A stretch of DNA of 64,000 nucleotides from Nisaea sediminum (lineage in GTDB: Bacteria; Pseudomonadota; Alphaproteobacteria; Thalassobaculales; Thalassobaculaceae): positions 310,001 through 374,000 of the forward strand of contig NZ_JACZCQ010000001.1 of the NCBI RefSeq assembly GCF_014904705.1, read 5' to 3'. Every line of letters begins with the position of its first letter. Position 1 is the stretch's first letter. The notes under the pieces were generated by a model, which saw only the letters and a program-made list of their open reading frames with translations, searched no databases and was not told where the DNA came from. A program made the position numbers and the translations under genes. Positions 42,230 through 53,403 of the stretch are shown here, in pieces.

Positions 42230-43090
42230 ATGCCGCTTGCGCGTTTTATCGGTGTTTGGCGTAAATCCGCGATCGGCGCGCTCGCCGCGCTTTGCCTTTT
42301 CCCTGCTGCCTCTCTTGCCCAAGGCCTGCCCCAGACCGGACCGCAACTGGTCGATCTGAAGCTTCTGCTGGCCGTCGACGTCTCCGGCTCGATCGATTTC
42401 TGGGAGGGTGGGCTGCAGCGCGACGGTTATGTCGAGGCGCTGCGTGATGACGCGGTCATCAATACCATCCTCTCAGGGCAACTCGGCCGCATTGCGCTTG
42501 CCTATGTGGAGTGGGCGGGCGGCGATCATCAGCGCGTGCTGCTCGACTGGACTCTGATCGACAGCAAGCAGGCGGCTTATGATTTCGCGGAGAATCTCTC
42601 CGTCAGGGCGCATATGGCCGGCCGGCGCACTTCGATCGGCAACATGCTGGATTTCGCGGTCCGGATGTTCCAGGACCCGCGTTTCTTTGCGGAAAGACAG
42701 GTGATCGATATCTCCGGCGACGGACCTAACAACAGCGGAACCCGGGTGGACGAGGCGCGGGACCGGGCAATCGCTGCGGGGTTGGTGATCAATGCCCTGC
42801 CGATCCTGAACGAGAGGCCGTCGCCCTATGGCTTTCCGAAGCTCGACGATCTCGATGTCTATTACGAGGAATGCGTCATCGGTGGAGACGGCGCCTTCGT
42901 GATCGCGGCCAAGGGGATCAAGTCCTTCGCCTCGGCGGTGCGCCGCAAGATGATCCTCGAGGTCGCGGGGCTTATGCCGGAGAAACCGGTCCGCGCGCTG
43001 CCGGCCGCGCTCGGTAAGGGCCCCGGCGGGTATAATTGCGGGATCGGCGAAAAGCAGTTGCACGAGTTCCTGAACCGCGGCGGGGACTAG
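42230..43090 (+). CDS. DUF1194 (vWA-like) secreted protein
   Basis: 286 aa. Signal peptide to about Ala30 (ALCLFPAASLA-Q). The mature part is a von Willebrand factor A-like fold with the MIDAS-type Asp50-x-Ser52-x-Ser54 (LAVDVSGSID) and a second GDGPNNSGTRVDEARD site. The DUF1194 family is common in alphaproteobacteria, of unknown function, presumably binding protein in the periplasm through a metal ion. Convergent with the large secreted protein gene downstream. Confidence 0.87.
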   Translation: MPLARFIGVWRKSAIGALAALCLFPAASLAQGLPQTGPQLVDLKLLLAVDVSGSIDFWEGGLQRDGYVEALRDDAVINTILSGQLGRIALAYVEWAGGDHQRVLLDWTLIDSKQAAYDFAENLSVRAHMAGRRTSIGNMLDFAVRMFQDPRFFAERQVIDISGDGPNNSGTRVDEARDRAIAAGLVINALPILNERPSPYGFPKLDDLDVYYEECVIGGDGAFVIAAKGIKSFASAVRRKMILEVAGLMPEKPVRALPAALGKGPGGYNCGIGEKQLHEFLNRGGD

Positions 43091-43110
43091 CTCCGCCAGG
43101 GCAGCGCACG

Positions 43111-44892
43111 CTATTTCTTCGGCGAACTCGCCATATGCTCGATCCAGGCATAACCGACGAAGATGTCGTCGATATACGCCCCTGCCGCGCCTTCGTAGAA
43201 CGGGTGGGCGATCTTCGTGGAGAACAGCGTGTATTGCGTTACCGGCGAGAGCGCCTTGAGAGTGATGACGATATCCCCGTCCGTCGCCTGGAAGCTTTGC
43301 CCGCTCAGGATGGCTGCCTCCCGCGCGTAGGATTCCAGCGCGGAATGCATGCGCGACTGCTTACGGACCGTTACGGTCAGCTTCTGGACCCAGGGGAAGG
43401 ACGGATCGTATTTCTCGGGCACGAAGTCCTCGAGATGGATCGCGAACGGATTCCGCCAGCCCTGCGTGACGAACTTCTGATAGGCAGCCTCGGTCATTTC
43501 GACGGGGAGCTGCGGGACCATGCCTTCGGAGAGCGAATAGGACGAGGTCACGTCGTCGGCGAGGATGCCGGGATAGAGGCTGCCCCAGCCGATGCGGGCC
43601 CAGTCCTTGAAATTGTCCGATGTCTGGTCCTTCGGCCGTTCGGTATCCTTCAGCCAGAAGACGCTGGTTACCAGCGAGGCGCCGGCATATTTGCCGGCCG
43701 TGAACTGAACGGGCAGCCAGTTGCCGTGATAGAGGACGGTGCTCGACGAGTCCGGCGTTCCGGGGGCGGGAGATCCGAGGGCATCGAGGACACGGGCCTT
43801 GGCGCGCGCGGCATCCTCGGTTTTCAGGCCGAGCCGGACGAGGTCGCCCTCGTCGAGCTTGCGAAGCTCCGCCATCGTGCCGCTTGCCGAGACCTGATGC
43901 GCTTTCAGCGGACCGAAATCGTTCCACATCATTCCCGTCTTGCCGGAAAAACTGTAGCTCTCGGCGAAACCCGGCGCCGGACGGTCGTTGAGGCCGAGCG
44001 CGTACATCTCCACCGACCAGGAGAGGACCTTCAGCCGTGCCTGGGAGATCTCGTATTCGGTGCTGTAATGCGCGGGCGCGCCCGAGCCGGGGGTGAGGCC
44101 CGGACCGACATATCCGTTTCCGAGCCCCTGACCGACGACCCCGCGTTCGTCCTCGACGCCGATCTTGTACCGGAAATAATAGATTTCCTGTGCCGGCGCA
44201 CCGTTGCCGTCGTAGCGCCGCAGGAAGCCGATATTGCCGCCTGAAAGTTCATATTGCTGGCCCGGCTGACCGGTATAGCCGAGATAGATCCGGTTATTCG
44301 GCTGCCGTCCGGTCGTTTTGACCGACATACCGAGCAAGGGTTCCGCTCCGGGGATGCGCGGGTTCGATTTCCCCGCGAGAAGCACGCCGAGGAGGCCTTC
44401 GATGACAGGGGTGGTCTGCACCGTAATTCCGTCAAGACCGGCCTCGGCGGCGATCGTGTCGATCGAGAACAGGATGGCGAGCGGTGCCATGCCGTCTCCG
44501 CCATAGGCGCTGTTCAGGAGGAAGTGATCGCCGCCCTGTTCGAAGGCGAACAGGAAATTGTGGAAAGCGAGGCCGCCTTCTTCGCAGGTCGTGTCCGCAG
44601 GGCAGTCCTGAAGCAGACGCCAGAACTGCGAAATGGTCGCCTCGATCGAGTAGGCTTTGGCATCGGCGTCCTCGACAGTGCCCATGTAATCCCAGGTGTA
44701 GAGGCTGGTGCCGCCGCAGAGCGAGCCGGGCATGGACGCATAGCCGACATTTCCTTCCGGTGTGGGGATCGCATCGCCGTCTGGGGCGCTCGGGGTCCCG
44801 CACCCGAAGCGGTAGGCCGGATCCGCTTCCGCAAAGCCCGGCAGCATCAGGAACAGAAGAGCGAGCGCGCAGAATACGGTTCTATATTTCAT
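43111..44892 (-). CDS. Large secreted protein of unknown function
   Basis: 593 aa, no family recognised. Signal peptide MKYRTVFCALALLFLMLPGFAEA up to about residue 23. The mature protein is rich in aromatic residues and beta-turn motifs (NNRIYLGYTG, RRYDGNGAPAQEIYYF, VLYHGNWLPVQFTAG) and includes six or so cysteines near the N-terminus, suggesting disulfides in the periplasm. ATG at 44892 is chosen because the signal peptide begins there; the frame is open 38 codons upstream. It faces the DUF1194 gene. A lipocalin-like beta-sandwich is one possibility, but I cannot support it. Confidence 0.75.
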   Translation of the reverse strand: MKYRTVFCALALLFLMLPGFAEADPAYRFGCGTPSAPDGDAIPTPEGNVGYASMPGSLCGGTSLYTWDYMGTVEDADAKAYSIEATISQFWRLLQDCPADTTCEEGGLAFHNFLFAFEQGGDHFLLNSAYGGDGMAPLAILFSIDTIAAEAGLDGITVQTTPVIEGLLGVLLAGKSNPRIPGAEPLLGMSVKTTGRQPNNRIYLGYTGQPGQQYELSGGNIGFLRRYDGNGAPAQEIYYFRYKIGVEDERGVVGQGLGNGYVGPGLTPGSGAPAHYSTEYEISQARLKVLSWSVEMYALGLNDRPAPGFAESYSFSGKTGMMWNDFGPLKAHQVSASGTMAELRKLDEGDLVRLGLKTEDAARAKARVLDALGSPAPGTPDSSSTVLYHGNWLPVQFTAGKYAGASLVTSVFWLKDTERPKDQTSDNFKDWARIGWGSLYPGILADDVTSSYSLSEGMVPQLPVEMTEAAYQKFVTQGWRNPFAIHLEDFVPEKYDPSFPWVQKLTVTVRKQSRMHSALESYAREAAILSGQSFQATDGDIVITLKALSPVTQYTLFSTKIAHPFYEGAAGAYIDDIFVGYAWIEHMASSPKK

Positions 44893-45086
44893 GACGATCC
44901 TGTCCGACTTCAGTGTGTCGCGGGCGGTCCGCCGATTGCTCCGATCGCCAAATCGCGCGTGGCGAGGCAGAGGAAACGAACGCGCCAATAGGGCGGAAAA
45001 TATCACGCGGTACGCGCAATGGGCGTGTTTCTGTTTTTTTTATTATGGAAGACGGAGAGGCCGACGACCCTTGGCCGCGGTCCGGA

Positions 45087-46817
45087 TCAGCCGAAGAATC
45101 CGCTGCGCTGCAGTTGGACGTGAAAGTCCCGCAGGATCTTTTCCTTCTTCGTCGGGTCGGCGATTTGCGCGACCAGCTCGGTCTCGAAGTTCGGTCGGCG
45201 CAGATGCTTCACGATGATCTCGCGAGCCAGCTTCGAGGCCTTGCCGTCGGGAAGCATTTCGGGCTGGCACATGCTAACCAGCATGAAAGCCCGGATATGG
45301 AGCGGCTTGTCCGGGTCGTCGACACGGTCGAGGATGCGGCCGTCGACGATATAGGTCGCCAGCAATTCGTCGAGATGCTGGGTCAGCTGCTGCTTGCGCG
45401 CATCGGGCAGGTTCGAATTCTGGATCCGGTAGAAGATCGAGGTGACCTTCTCCATCTTCTTGTTCGGCGCAACCGAGCTGCGGACGATCTGGTTGACCGA
45501 TGCGGGCGTCATGAAGAGCCCGTTCAGATGATGCTCGATCTCGTCTTTCAGAATGCTGCGGCCGAGATCGCTCTCGAACAGGGCGAGCAGATACCCGGCC
45601 TTGCGGCCCGGGTCGCGAAGCGCCGGCAGGACGCTCGCGGTCGCCGCCTTCAGCCCGCCTTCGCCGCCCTTGTTGATGATGTGGGATTGGCGGTGCGTGA
45701 TCGCCTCCGCCATTTCCGGACCGCCGACGAGCTCGGTTCCGGGGATCAGCTTCTGCAGCATCTCCCGGAACACCTTTGGTTCGTCTTCCTTGTCCTTGGT
45801 CAGCGCCCCGGAACTCTGCAGCTGGCGGCAGACTCTGTCCATCACGGCGAGCTTGGATTCGGGCAGCTTTGCCTTGCGGAACAGCTTGTTGATCTTGAGC
45901 GCCGTCGCCTCGACGTTCTCCGGGTTTCCGGCCTTCTCTTCGTCGATCTCGCGCACGCCGTCGGCGATCTCCATCAGCGTGATCAGGGCGCCCGCAAGAC
46001 TCTCCTGTTCGCCGAGCAGGTCCTGCAGGACCTCCGCATTGCTGAGCGCGTCGCTGATGAACCAGTCGAGATTGGCGAGCGCGGGATCGGACTCACATTC
46101 CTCTGCCCATCCGACGGAGGTCGCGAACTTGTCCCACCAGTTGCGCTTGCCGACGAGATCGCGGCTCGCCGCGACACGGAACAGGTAGCCGGGGGCCTCT
46201 CCGTTGGCGGATTTGTTGATGCGTTCGATGGACTCGTTGATTCCGTCCTTCTCGATCGACGGCAGCTTCTTGCTTTCCGCGTTCCTGGCGCGCTCGCTGA
46301 TCTTTTCGACGAAGCCGAAGAGCGCGTCGCGCCGGGTGCCCGTGTCTCCGCCGTCCTCGCCGCGCGACTGCAGCTGGGCGACCCTCGCGACGGCCGACGG
46401 AAGCATGGACTGGAAATCCATGGCCCGCTTCATCTCGCGGGCATTGTGCATGACCTCGGTAGGGGTCACGCCCTGTTTGTCGAGATAGGCGCGGAATAGA
46501 CGGTTGATGGTCTTGCGGCCCGCACCTTGGAAGAGTTCTTCCACATCTTCGCAGACCGGCGGCGTGTTGCCGATTTCCCCGACGGCGATTTGATCGCCGT
46601 TGCCGGTCGCACGGAGCTTTTCGAACAGAATGTCGCCAGGGGAGGGATTGCGGATGTCCTTGAGGGACTCCTTTACCACGCGGACGCCCATGACGCCCGG
46701 GCGCGCCATGAACTGCATAGCGGTCTTCTCCGCGCTTTCGATATCGCGCGCGGCACCTTCGATGGCCCATGACCCTTCGCGAAGGGTCAGGATTTCCAGA
46801 TTCTTGTTTCGACGCAT
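45087..46817 (-). CDS. Large cytosolic protein of unknown function
   Basis: 576 aa from ATG 46817; a TTG start at 46862 would add 15 residues. No signal peptide or membrane segment; mostly helical and charged. The first 65 residues (NLEILTLREGSWAIEG, PGVMGVRVVKESL) resemble a short N-terminal module seen in alphaproteobacterial hypothetical proteins, in which W-x-IE precedes a GVRV strand. The rest (residues about 75-576) has no recognised domain. It neighbours the secreted protein gene with a 194-base gap and the DMT exporter gene with an 84-base gap, all on the minus strand. Confidence 0.72.
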   Translation of the reverse strand: MRRNKNLEILTLREGSWAIEGAARDIESAEKTAMQFMARPGVMGVRVVKESLKDIRNPSPGDILFEKLRATGNGDQIAVGEIGNTPPVCEDVEELFQGAGRKTINRLFRAYLDKQGVTPTEVMHNAREMKRAMDFQSMLPSAVARVAQLQSRGEDGGDTGTRRDALFGFVEKISERARNAESKKLPSIEKDGINESIERINKSANGEAPGYLFRVAASRDLVGKRNWWDKFATSVGWAEECESDPALANLDWFISDALSNAEVLQDLLGEQESLAGALITLMEIADGVREIDEEKAGNPENVEATALKINKLFRKAKLPESKLAVMDRVCRQLQSSGALTKDKEDEPKVFREMLQKLIPGTELVGGPEMAEAITHRQSHIINKGGEGGLKAATASVLPALRDPGRKAGYLLALFESDLGRSILKDEIEHHLNGLFMTPASVNQIVRSSVAPNKKMEKVTSIFYRIQNSNLPDARKQQLTQHLDELLATYIVDGRILDRVDDPDKPLHIRAFMLVSMCQPEMLPDGKASKLAREIIVKHLRRPNFETELVAQIADPTKKEKILRDFHVQLQRSGFFG

Positions 46818-46901
46818 CCTGGCCGCGTGCCTTTCCCGGAATTCGGGTGATTTTATTGGCAATTTGTTCGTGGATAAAGGCGATTCAGGATTCGTGCCGG
46901 T

Positions 46902-47828
46902 TTATGTGCTGCGTTCCCGGGCAGCTTCGGTGGTGTCGAGGACCGGCATGGCGGTCTTCCGGTGGGCTTTCTGTTCCGTCCAGATGTTGAGCAGATTTCC
47001 GGAAAATGTGATCGCGCCGCCGAGCAGGACGTACGGGTTCCACGGTTCCTGATAGAGCAGGAAGCCGATCACCGCGACCAGCGGCAGGCGCAGGAAATCG
47101 AGCGGGCTGACCACCGCTGCGTCGGCATGGGCCATGGCCCGCGCGATGCTGTAATGGGAGGTGATCCCGCAGATTCCAAGGATGGCGATGAACGGGATCA
47201 TCTCGACGCTGGGCGTGATCCAGACCGGGACCGACAGCACAAGCCCGATCGGGAGCTGGATCAGGTTCATGTAGAAAATGATCTTGAAGGCGCTCTCGGT
47301 GGAGGCGAGGCCGCGGGTGAAAACGTAGGTGAAGGCAAAGCAGACCGCGGCGCCAATGACCACGAAGGAGGCCGGCTGCATCAGGTCCGAGCCCGGCCGG
47401 AGGATGACGAGGATACCCGCGAACCCGAGCGCGATGGAGACGACGCGGGTCCGGGTCAGTCTTTCCTTCAAGAGGAAGGCGGCGAGGATCGCGGTCCAGA
47501 CCGGAGCGCTGAATTCGAGCGAGAAGACGGCTGCCAGCGGAAGCACGCTCACGCCGTAGATCCAGCCGAACTGCCCGCCGAAATGGATGATGTTGCGGCC
47601 GACGTGCGTCTTCAGGCGCGTGGTCTTCATTTCCTGCCAGCCGAGCTTGTAGGCATAGGGCAGGAGCAGCGAGAGACAGATCACCGTCCGCATGAAGGAG
47701 ATCTGGAAAACGGTGAGGTCCTGGGTCAGCTCCCGCGCCGCGACCGCCATCGAGGTGAAGGAGGCGAGAGCGCCCATCATCCAGAGGACGGCGAGGAGGG
47801 GCTGCGGCTGGTTCTGCGGCGAAGTCAT
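46902..47828 (-). CDS. DMT family transporter (EamA)
   Basis: 308-aa exporter with ten hydrophobic segments in two EamA repeats (each about 140 residues). Characteristic FSLEFSAPVWTAILAAFLLKERLT and HYSIARAMAHADAAVVSPLDFLRLP occur at the two repeat ends. Members export amino acids, nucleobases or other metabolites; the substrate is unknown. Confidence 0.88.
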   Translation of the reverse strand: MTSPQNQPQPLLAVLWMMGALASFTSMAVAARELTQDLTVFQISFMRTVICLSLLLPYAYKLGWQEMKTTRLKTHVGRNIIHFGGQFGWIYGVSVLPLAAVFSLEFSAPVWTAILAAFLLKERLTRTRVVSIALGFAGILVILRPGSDLMQPASFVVIGAAVCFAFTYVFTRGLASTESAFKIIFYMNLIQLPIGLVLSVPVWITPSVEMIPFIAILGICGITSHYSIARAMAHADAAVVSPLDFLRLPLVAVIGFLLYQEPWNPYVLLGGAITFSGNLLNIWTEQKAHRKTAMPVLDTTEAARERST

Positions 47829-48027
47829 GGCGGGTCAGGGCACTGTTCTTGATTGTTTTGCGGCGGCCCGGCGCATCGGTATACGCGGCCGCGTATCCTG
47901 CAATAAATCGCTCGCACGGTCGCGCTGAATGTGGCACATCTCCGGTGCCTCCCCGGAATTAGAACCTTTCAAAGTTTTTGCCGTCAGCCCGCAGATTACG
48001 GTTGATTTATCTCCCCGCAGGTTTAAT

Positions 48028-48052
48028 TAATGGGACGAAATTAGTCCGAATT
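48028..48052. promoter_or_regulatory. IscR/SufR-like operator upstream of the suf operon
   Basis: TAATGGGAC-GAAATTA-GTCCGAATT, where GGAC and GTCC form the inner inverted repeat around an AT-rich centre, as in type-1 IscR sites. It is 13 bases before the start of the Rrf2 regulator gene, in the right place for autoregulation. The match is imperfect at the outer positions. Confidence 0.6.
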
Positions 48053-48064
48053 CGGGGCGACGCG

Positions 48065-48535
48065 ATGCTGAAACTCAACAAGATGACCGACTATGCGGTC
48101 GTGGTCCTTGGCCAGATGGCGCGCGAGCCGGGCCGGGTGCGGACCGCGGCGGCGCTGTCGGACAGCACGGCTATTCCCCTCCCGACGGTCTCCAAACTGC
48201 TGAAGATTCTCGCCGGAACGGGGCTCGTAACCTCCCACCGCGGCGCCAACGGCGGGTATTCCATCGACACCACGGCGGAGCAGATCACCGTGGCGCGGAT
48301 CGTCCAGGCGATCGACGGTCCGATCGCGCTGACGGCTTGTGTCGAGGAGGGCGACGGCGGTTGCGAGGTCAGCAATTCCTGTCCGATCAGCGGCAATTGG
48401 GACCGGGTCAACCAGGCGGTGCGGGCTGCGCTTGAAGAAGTGACGTTGGCCGATCTGCTGGACCCGACGGAAATGTTCCCGCTGCGGCCGGCCGTGCGGG
48501 AAGGCGAACGGAGCCCGGCTGCGATCGAGAGCTGA
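48065..48535 (+). CDS. Rrf2-family SUF operon regulator
   Basis: 156-aa winged-helix protein of the Rrf2/IscR type: KMTDYAVVVLGQMA, PLPTVSKLLKILAGTGLV and SHRGANGGYSI. The cysteines Cys92, Cys100 and Cys106 (ACVEEGDGGC...SCPI) can bind a [2Fe-2S] cluster, so it should sense Fe-S status and repress the suf genes when clusters are plentiful. It is the first gene of the operon, 49 bases before sufB. ATG at 48065 is preferred over the upstream open frame. Confidence 0.9.
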   Translation: MLKLNKMTDYAVVVLGQMAREPGRVRTAAALSDSTAIPLPTVSKLLKILAGTGLVTSHRGANGGYSIDTTAEQITVARIVQAIDGPIALTACVEEGDGGCEVSNSCPISGNWDRVNQAVRAALEEVTLADLLDPTEMFPLRPAVREGERSPAAIES

Positions 48536-48584
48536 CGGGCATTTGGTTTTTGATTTGACGCATTAGGACACGGGACACAGAGAC

Positions 48585-50042
<1,458 letters not shown>

Positions 50043-50082
50043 CGCGCCGGTTCATCAAATAAGAATACGCTCGGAGAGAGAC

Positions 50083-50844
50083 ATGGCTCTGTTGGAAATC
50101 AAGAACCTGCACGCCTCGCTGGAAGAGGAAGGCAAGGAGATCCTCAAGGGGATCGACCTGACCATCCAGCCCGGCGAAGTGCATGCGATCATGGGCCCGA
50201 ACGGTTCGGGCAAGAGCACGCTGTCCTACGTGCTGGCTGGCCGCGACGGCTACGAGGTGACGGAAGGCTCCGTGACTTTCGAGGGCAAGGACCTGCTGGA
50301 CCTGGAAGCGGACGAGCGGGCCAACGAAGGCCTTTTCCTCGCCTTTCAGTACCCGGTCGAGATCCCGGGCGTGCCGAGCATGACCTTCCTGCGCGAGGCG
50401 CTGAATTCCAAGCGCAAGTACAACGGGCAGGAAGAACTGGACGCGATGCAGTTCCTGAAGCTCGTGCGCGAGAAGGCGAAGTCGCTGGAGATGGGCGACG
50501 ACATGCTGAAGCGCGCGGTCAATGTCGGTTTCTCCGGCGGCGAGAAGAAGCGGAACGAGATTCTGCAGATGGCGGTGCTGGAGCCGAAGCTCTGCGTGCT
50601 GGACGAGACCGATTCCGGCCTCGATATCGACGCGCTGAAAATCGTCGCGGAGGGCGTGAATGCGCTGCGCGACCAGGGCCGGTCGATGCTGGTCATCACC
50701 CATTACCAGCGTCTGCTGAACTACATCCAGCCGGACCATGTGCATGTCATGGCCTATGGCAAGATCCAGAAGTCCGGCGGCAAGGAACTGGCCCTCGAGC
50801 TCGAGGAAAAGGGCTACGCCGACTTTACCGGCAAGGCTGCCTGA
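50083..50844 (+). CDS. sufC: Fe-S cluster assembly ATPase SufC
   Basis: 253-aa ABC-type ATPase that drives the SufBCD scaffold. Walker A GPNGSGKST (residues 38-46), ABC signature FSGGEKKRNEILQMA and Walker B LCVLDETDSGLDID with the SufC-type NGxGK loop. Located 40 bases after sufB with a GGAGAGA ribosome site. Confidence 0.95.
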   Translation: MALLEIKNLHASLEEEGKEILKGIDLTIQPGEVHAIMGPNGSGKSTLSYVLAGRDGYEVTEGSVTFEGKDLLDLEADERANEGLFLAFQYPVEIPGVPSMTFLREALNSKRKYNGQEELDAMQFLKLVREKAKSLEMGDDMLKRAVNVGFSGGEKKRNEILQMAVLEPKLCVLDETDSGLDIDALKIVAEGVNALRDQGRSMLVITHYQRLLNYIQPDHVHVMAYGKIQKSGGKELALELEEKGYADFTGKAA

Positions 50845-50863
50845 CCGGATCGGAGAACGAGAC

Positions 50864-52174
50864 ATGCCGAACGACATGGCACATGACAATCCGCTGCTGA
50901 AAGCTTTCGGCGCGGCGGCCCTCGAGGGTGCGCCCGCCTGGTTCGGCGAGGTGACGCAGAAGGGAGCGGCGCGGTTCGCGGAGCTCGGATTGCCGACCAA
51001 CCGGACCGAGGCCTGGAAATACACCAGCCTGCGCAGCCTCGGCGGCCTTGAGTTCACTGCACCGGCCAAGAAGGCCGAGGCGGTGGAGATCCCGCGGGAC
51101 AGCATCGCAGGGATCGAGGGTATCGAGATCGTCCTGGTGAACGGCCGTCTGGACGAAAGCCGGTCCGGGCTCGACAAACTGCCGGCAGGCCTTCTGATCA
51201 CGCCGCTCGCAGACGCGCTGCAATTCAAGGACGGCGTGACCATAAGCACCCTTCAGGACGAGAGCATGATCGACGGGCTCCCGCTTGCGGCGCTCAGCAC
51301 GGCCGGCATCACCGGCGGCGTGCTGATCGAGATCGCGAGGGATGCCGACATTGCAAAACCGATCCACATCATCTCGATCGGGACCGGAAACACGGCCTTC
51401 GCCCCGCGCAACGTCATCTGGGTCGGCCCGAACGCCAAGGCCACGCTGGTCGAGAGCCATGTCGGCGAGGGCGGCTACTTCTCCAATTCGGTCACCCATG
51501 TGACGGTCGAGGACGAGGCGGTCTTCCATCACTACAAGCTGCAGAACGAGTCCCGCGACGCCTATCACGTCGCCATGACCCACGTGCTTTGCGGCGAGAA
51601 GACGGTCTACGACAATTTCGCACTCTCCTGCGGGGCGAAACTGGCGCGCAACGAGATCCGCAGCAAGCTCGACGGCTCGGAGATCCTCTACGCGGTGAAC
51701 GGTGTCTACATGGCGGCCGCGAACCAGCATCTCGACAACACCACCTTCATCGAGCATGCGAAGCCGAACAGCGAGTCGCGCGAGATCTACAAGGGCGTGC
51801 TGGACGAGAACGGCCGCGGCGTCTTCCAGGGCAAGATCCTGGTACAGCGTCCGGCGCAGAAGACCGACGGCTACCAGATGAACCGTGCTCTGCTGCTCTC
51901 CCGCAAGGCGGAGATCGACAGCAAGCCGGAGCTCGAGATCTACGCCGACGACGTGAAATGCAGCCACGGCGCGACCGTCGGTGAACTCGATGCCGAACAG
52001 CTCTTCTATCTGAAGGCCCGCGGCATCAGCGAGCATGATGCGCGCAACATGCTGATCGAGGCCTACCTTCGGGACGCGCTGGACGAGATCCGGGTCGACA
52101 GGGTCGCGCGGGCCTTCGGCGAGAAGATCTCCGATTGGCTGGCCGCGCGGATCGCACGGGAGGAAGCCGCGTGA
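50864..52174 (+). CDS. sufD: Fe-S cluster assembly protein SufD
   Basis: 436-aa SufD, partner of SufB. The N-terminal FAELGLPTNRTEAWKYTSLR is typical and the C-terminal half is the SufBD beta-helix (HLDNTTFIEHAKPNSESRE, KCSHGATVGELDAEQLFYLK). ATG at 50864, 19 bases after sufC. Its stop overlaps the sufS start by one base. Confidence 0.94.
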   Translation: MPNDMAHDNPLLKAFGAAALEGAPAWFGEVTQKGAARFAELGLPTNRTEAWKYTSLRSLGGLEFTAPAKKAEAVEIPRDSIAGIEGIEIVLVNGRLDESRSGLDKLPAGLLITPLADALQFKDGVTISTLQDESMIDGLPLAALSTAGITGGVLIEIARDADIAKPIHIISIGTGNTAFAPRNVIWVGPNAKATLVESHVGEGGYFSNSVTHVTVEDEAVFHHYKLQNESRDAYHVAMTHVLCGEKTVYDNFALSCGAKLARNEIRSKLDGSEILYAVNGVYMAAANQHLDNTTFIEHAKPNSESREIYKGVLDENGRGVFQGKILVQRPAQKTDGYQMNRALLLSRKAEIDSKPELEIYADDVKCSHGATVGELDAEQLFYLKARGISEHDARNMLIEAYLRDALDEIRVDRVARAFGEKISDWLAARIAREEAA

Positions 52175-53403
52175 TGAATGAGTTGGCCTACGACGTCGAG
52201 GCGATCCGCCGGGACTTCCCGATCCTTTCGACTGAAGTCCGCGGCAAGCCGCTGGTCTTCCTGGATTCCGCCGCATCGGCGCAGAAGCCGCGCCAGGTGA
52301 TCGAGGCGGTGACGCGGATGTACGAGGCCGAGTATGCTAACGTGCATCGCGGCCTGCATTACCTGAGCGAGTTGGCGACCGCGCGCTACGAGGGTGCGCG
52401 CGAGAAGGTTCAGCGTTTCATCAATGCCCGGCACAGCCACGAGGTGATCTACACCCGCGGCACGACGGACGCGCTCAATCTCGTGGCGCATTCCTATGCC
52501 CGCGCCTTTCTGGAGAAGGGCGACGAGATCATCATCACGACGATGGAGCACCATTCCAATATCGTGCCGTGGCAGATGGTCCGCGATGAGAAGGGCCTGG
52601 TGCTGAAGGTCGTCGACGTCGACGACGAGGGCGCCTTCCACATCGCCGATCTCGAGGCGCTGATCACCGAGAAGACGAAGATCATCTCGGTCCCGCATGT
52701 CTCGAACGTGCTCGGCACGGTGCTGCCGGTGAAGGAGATCGCGGCGCTGGCGCACAGGGCCGGCGCGGTGCTCGTGGTCGACGGCGCCCAAGGCGTCACC
52801 CACATGCCGGTCGACGTTCAGGACCTCGACTGCGACTTCTACGCCTTCTCCGGCCACAAGCTCTACGGCCCGACCGGGATCGGCATTCTCTACGGCAAGG
52901 AAGAGCTGCTGGAGAAGATGCCGCCGGTGCAGGGCGGCGGCGACATGATCAACACCGTGACCTTCGAGAAATCGACCTGGGCCGACCTGCCGCACAAATT
53001 CGAGGCGGGGACCCCGCCGATCGTCCAGGCGGTCGGTCTCGGAGCCGCCGTCGATTATGTCGAGAAGATCGGCATGGCCGCGATCGGCGCCCATGAGACA
53101 GACGTGCTGAAATATGCGACCCAGCGTCTCGCCTCCGTCGAGGGCCTCAGGCTGATCGGCACCGCACCCGGCAAGGCGAGCGTCCTGTCTTTCGTCATGG
53201 ATTGCGCGCACCCGCACGACATCTCGACGATCATCGATCAGGCCGGTGTCGCGGTTCGTGCCGGGCACCATTGCGCCCAGCCGCTGATGGACCGTTTCGA
53301 CGTGCCGGCGATGGCCCGCGCCAGCCTCGGCATGTACAACACGCGCAAGGATATCGACGCGCTCGCCGACAGCCTCGAAAAGGTGAGGGAGATCTTCGCA
53401 TGA
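52174..53403 (+). CDS. sufS: Cysteine desulfurase SufS
   Basis: 409-aa group II PLP enzyme that releases sulfur from cysteine for SufBCD. The PLP lysine is Lys229 (FSGHKLYGPTG) and the sulfur-accepting cysteine is Cys367 in RAGHHCAQP. Start codon overlaps the sufD stop and its end overlaps the sufT start, a tightly coupled run of genes. No sufE or sufU is present in the operon. Confidence 0.94.
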   Translation: MNELAYDVEAIRRDFPILSTEVRGKPLVFLDSAASAQKPRQVIEAVTRMYEAEYANVHRGLHYLSELATARYEGAREKVQRFINARHSHEVIYTRGTTDALNLVAHSYARAFLEKGDEIIITTMEHHSNIVPWQMVRDEKGLVLKVVDVDDEGAFHIADLEALITEKTKIISVPHVSNVLGTVLPVKEIAALAHRAGAVLVVDGAQGVTHMPVDVQDLDCDFYAFSGHKLYGPTGIGILYGKEELLEKMPPVQGGGDMINTVTFEKSTWADLPHKFEAGTPPIVQAVGLGAAVDYVEKIGMAAIGAHETDVLKYATQRLASVEGLRLIGTAPGKASVLSFVMDCAHPHDISTIIDQAGVAVRAGHHCAQPLMDRFDVPAMARASLGMYNTRKDIDALADSLEKVREIFA

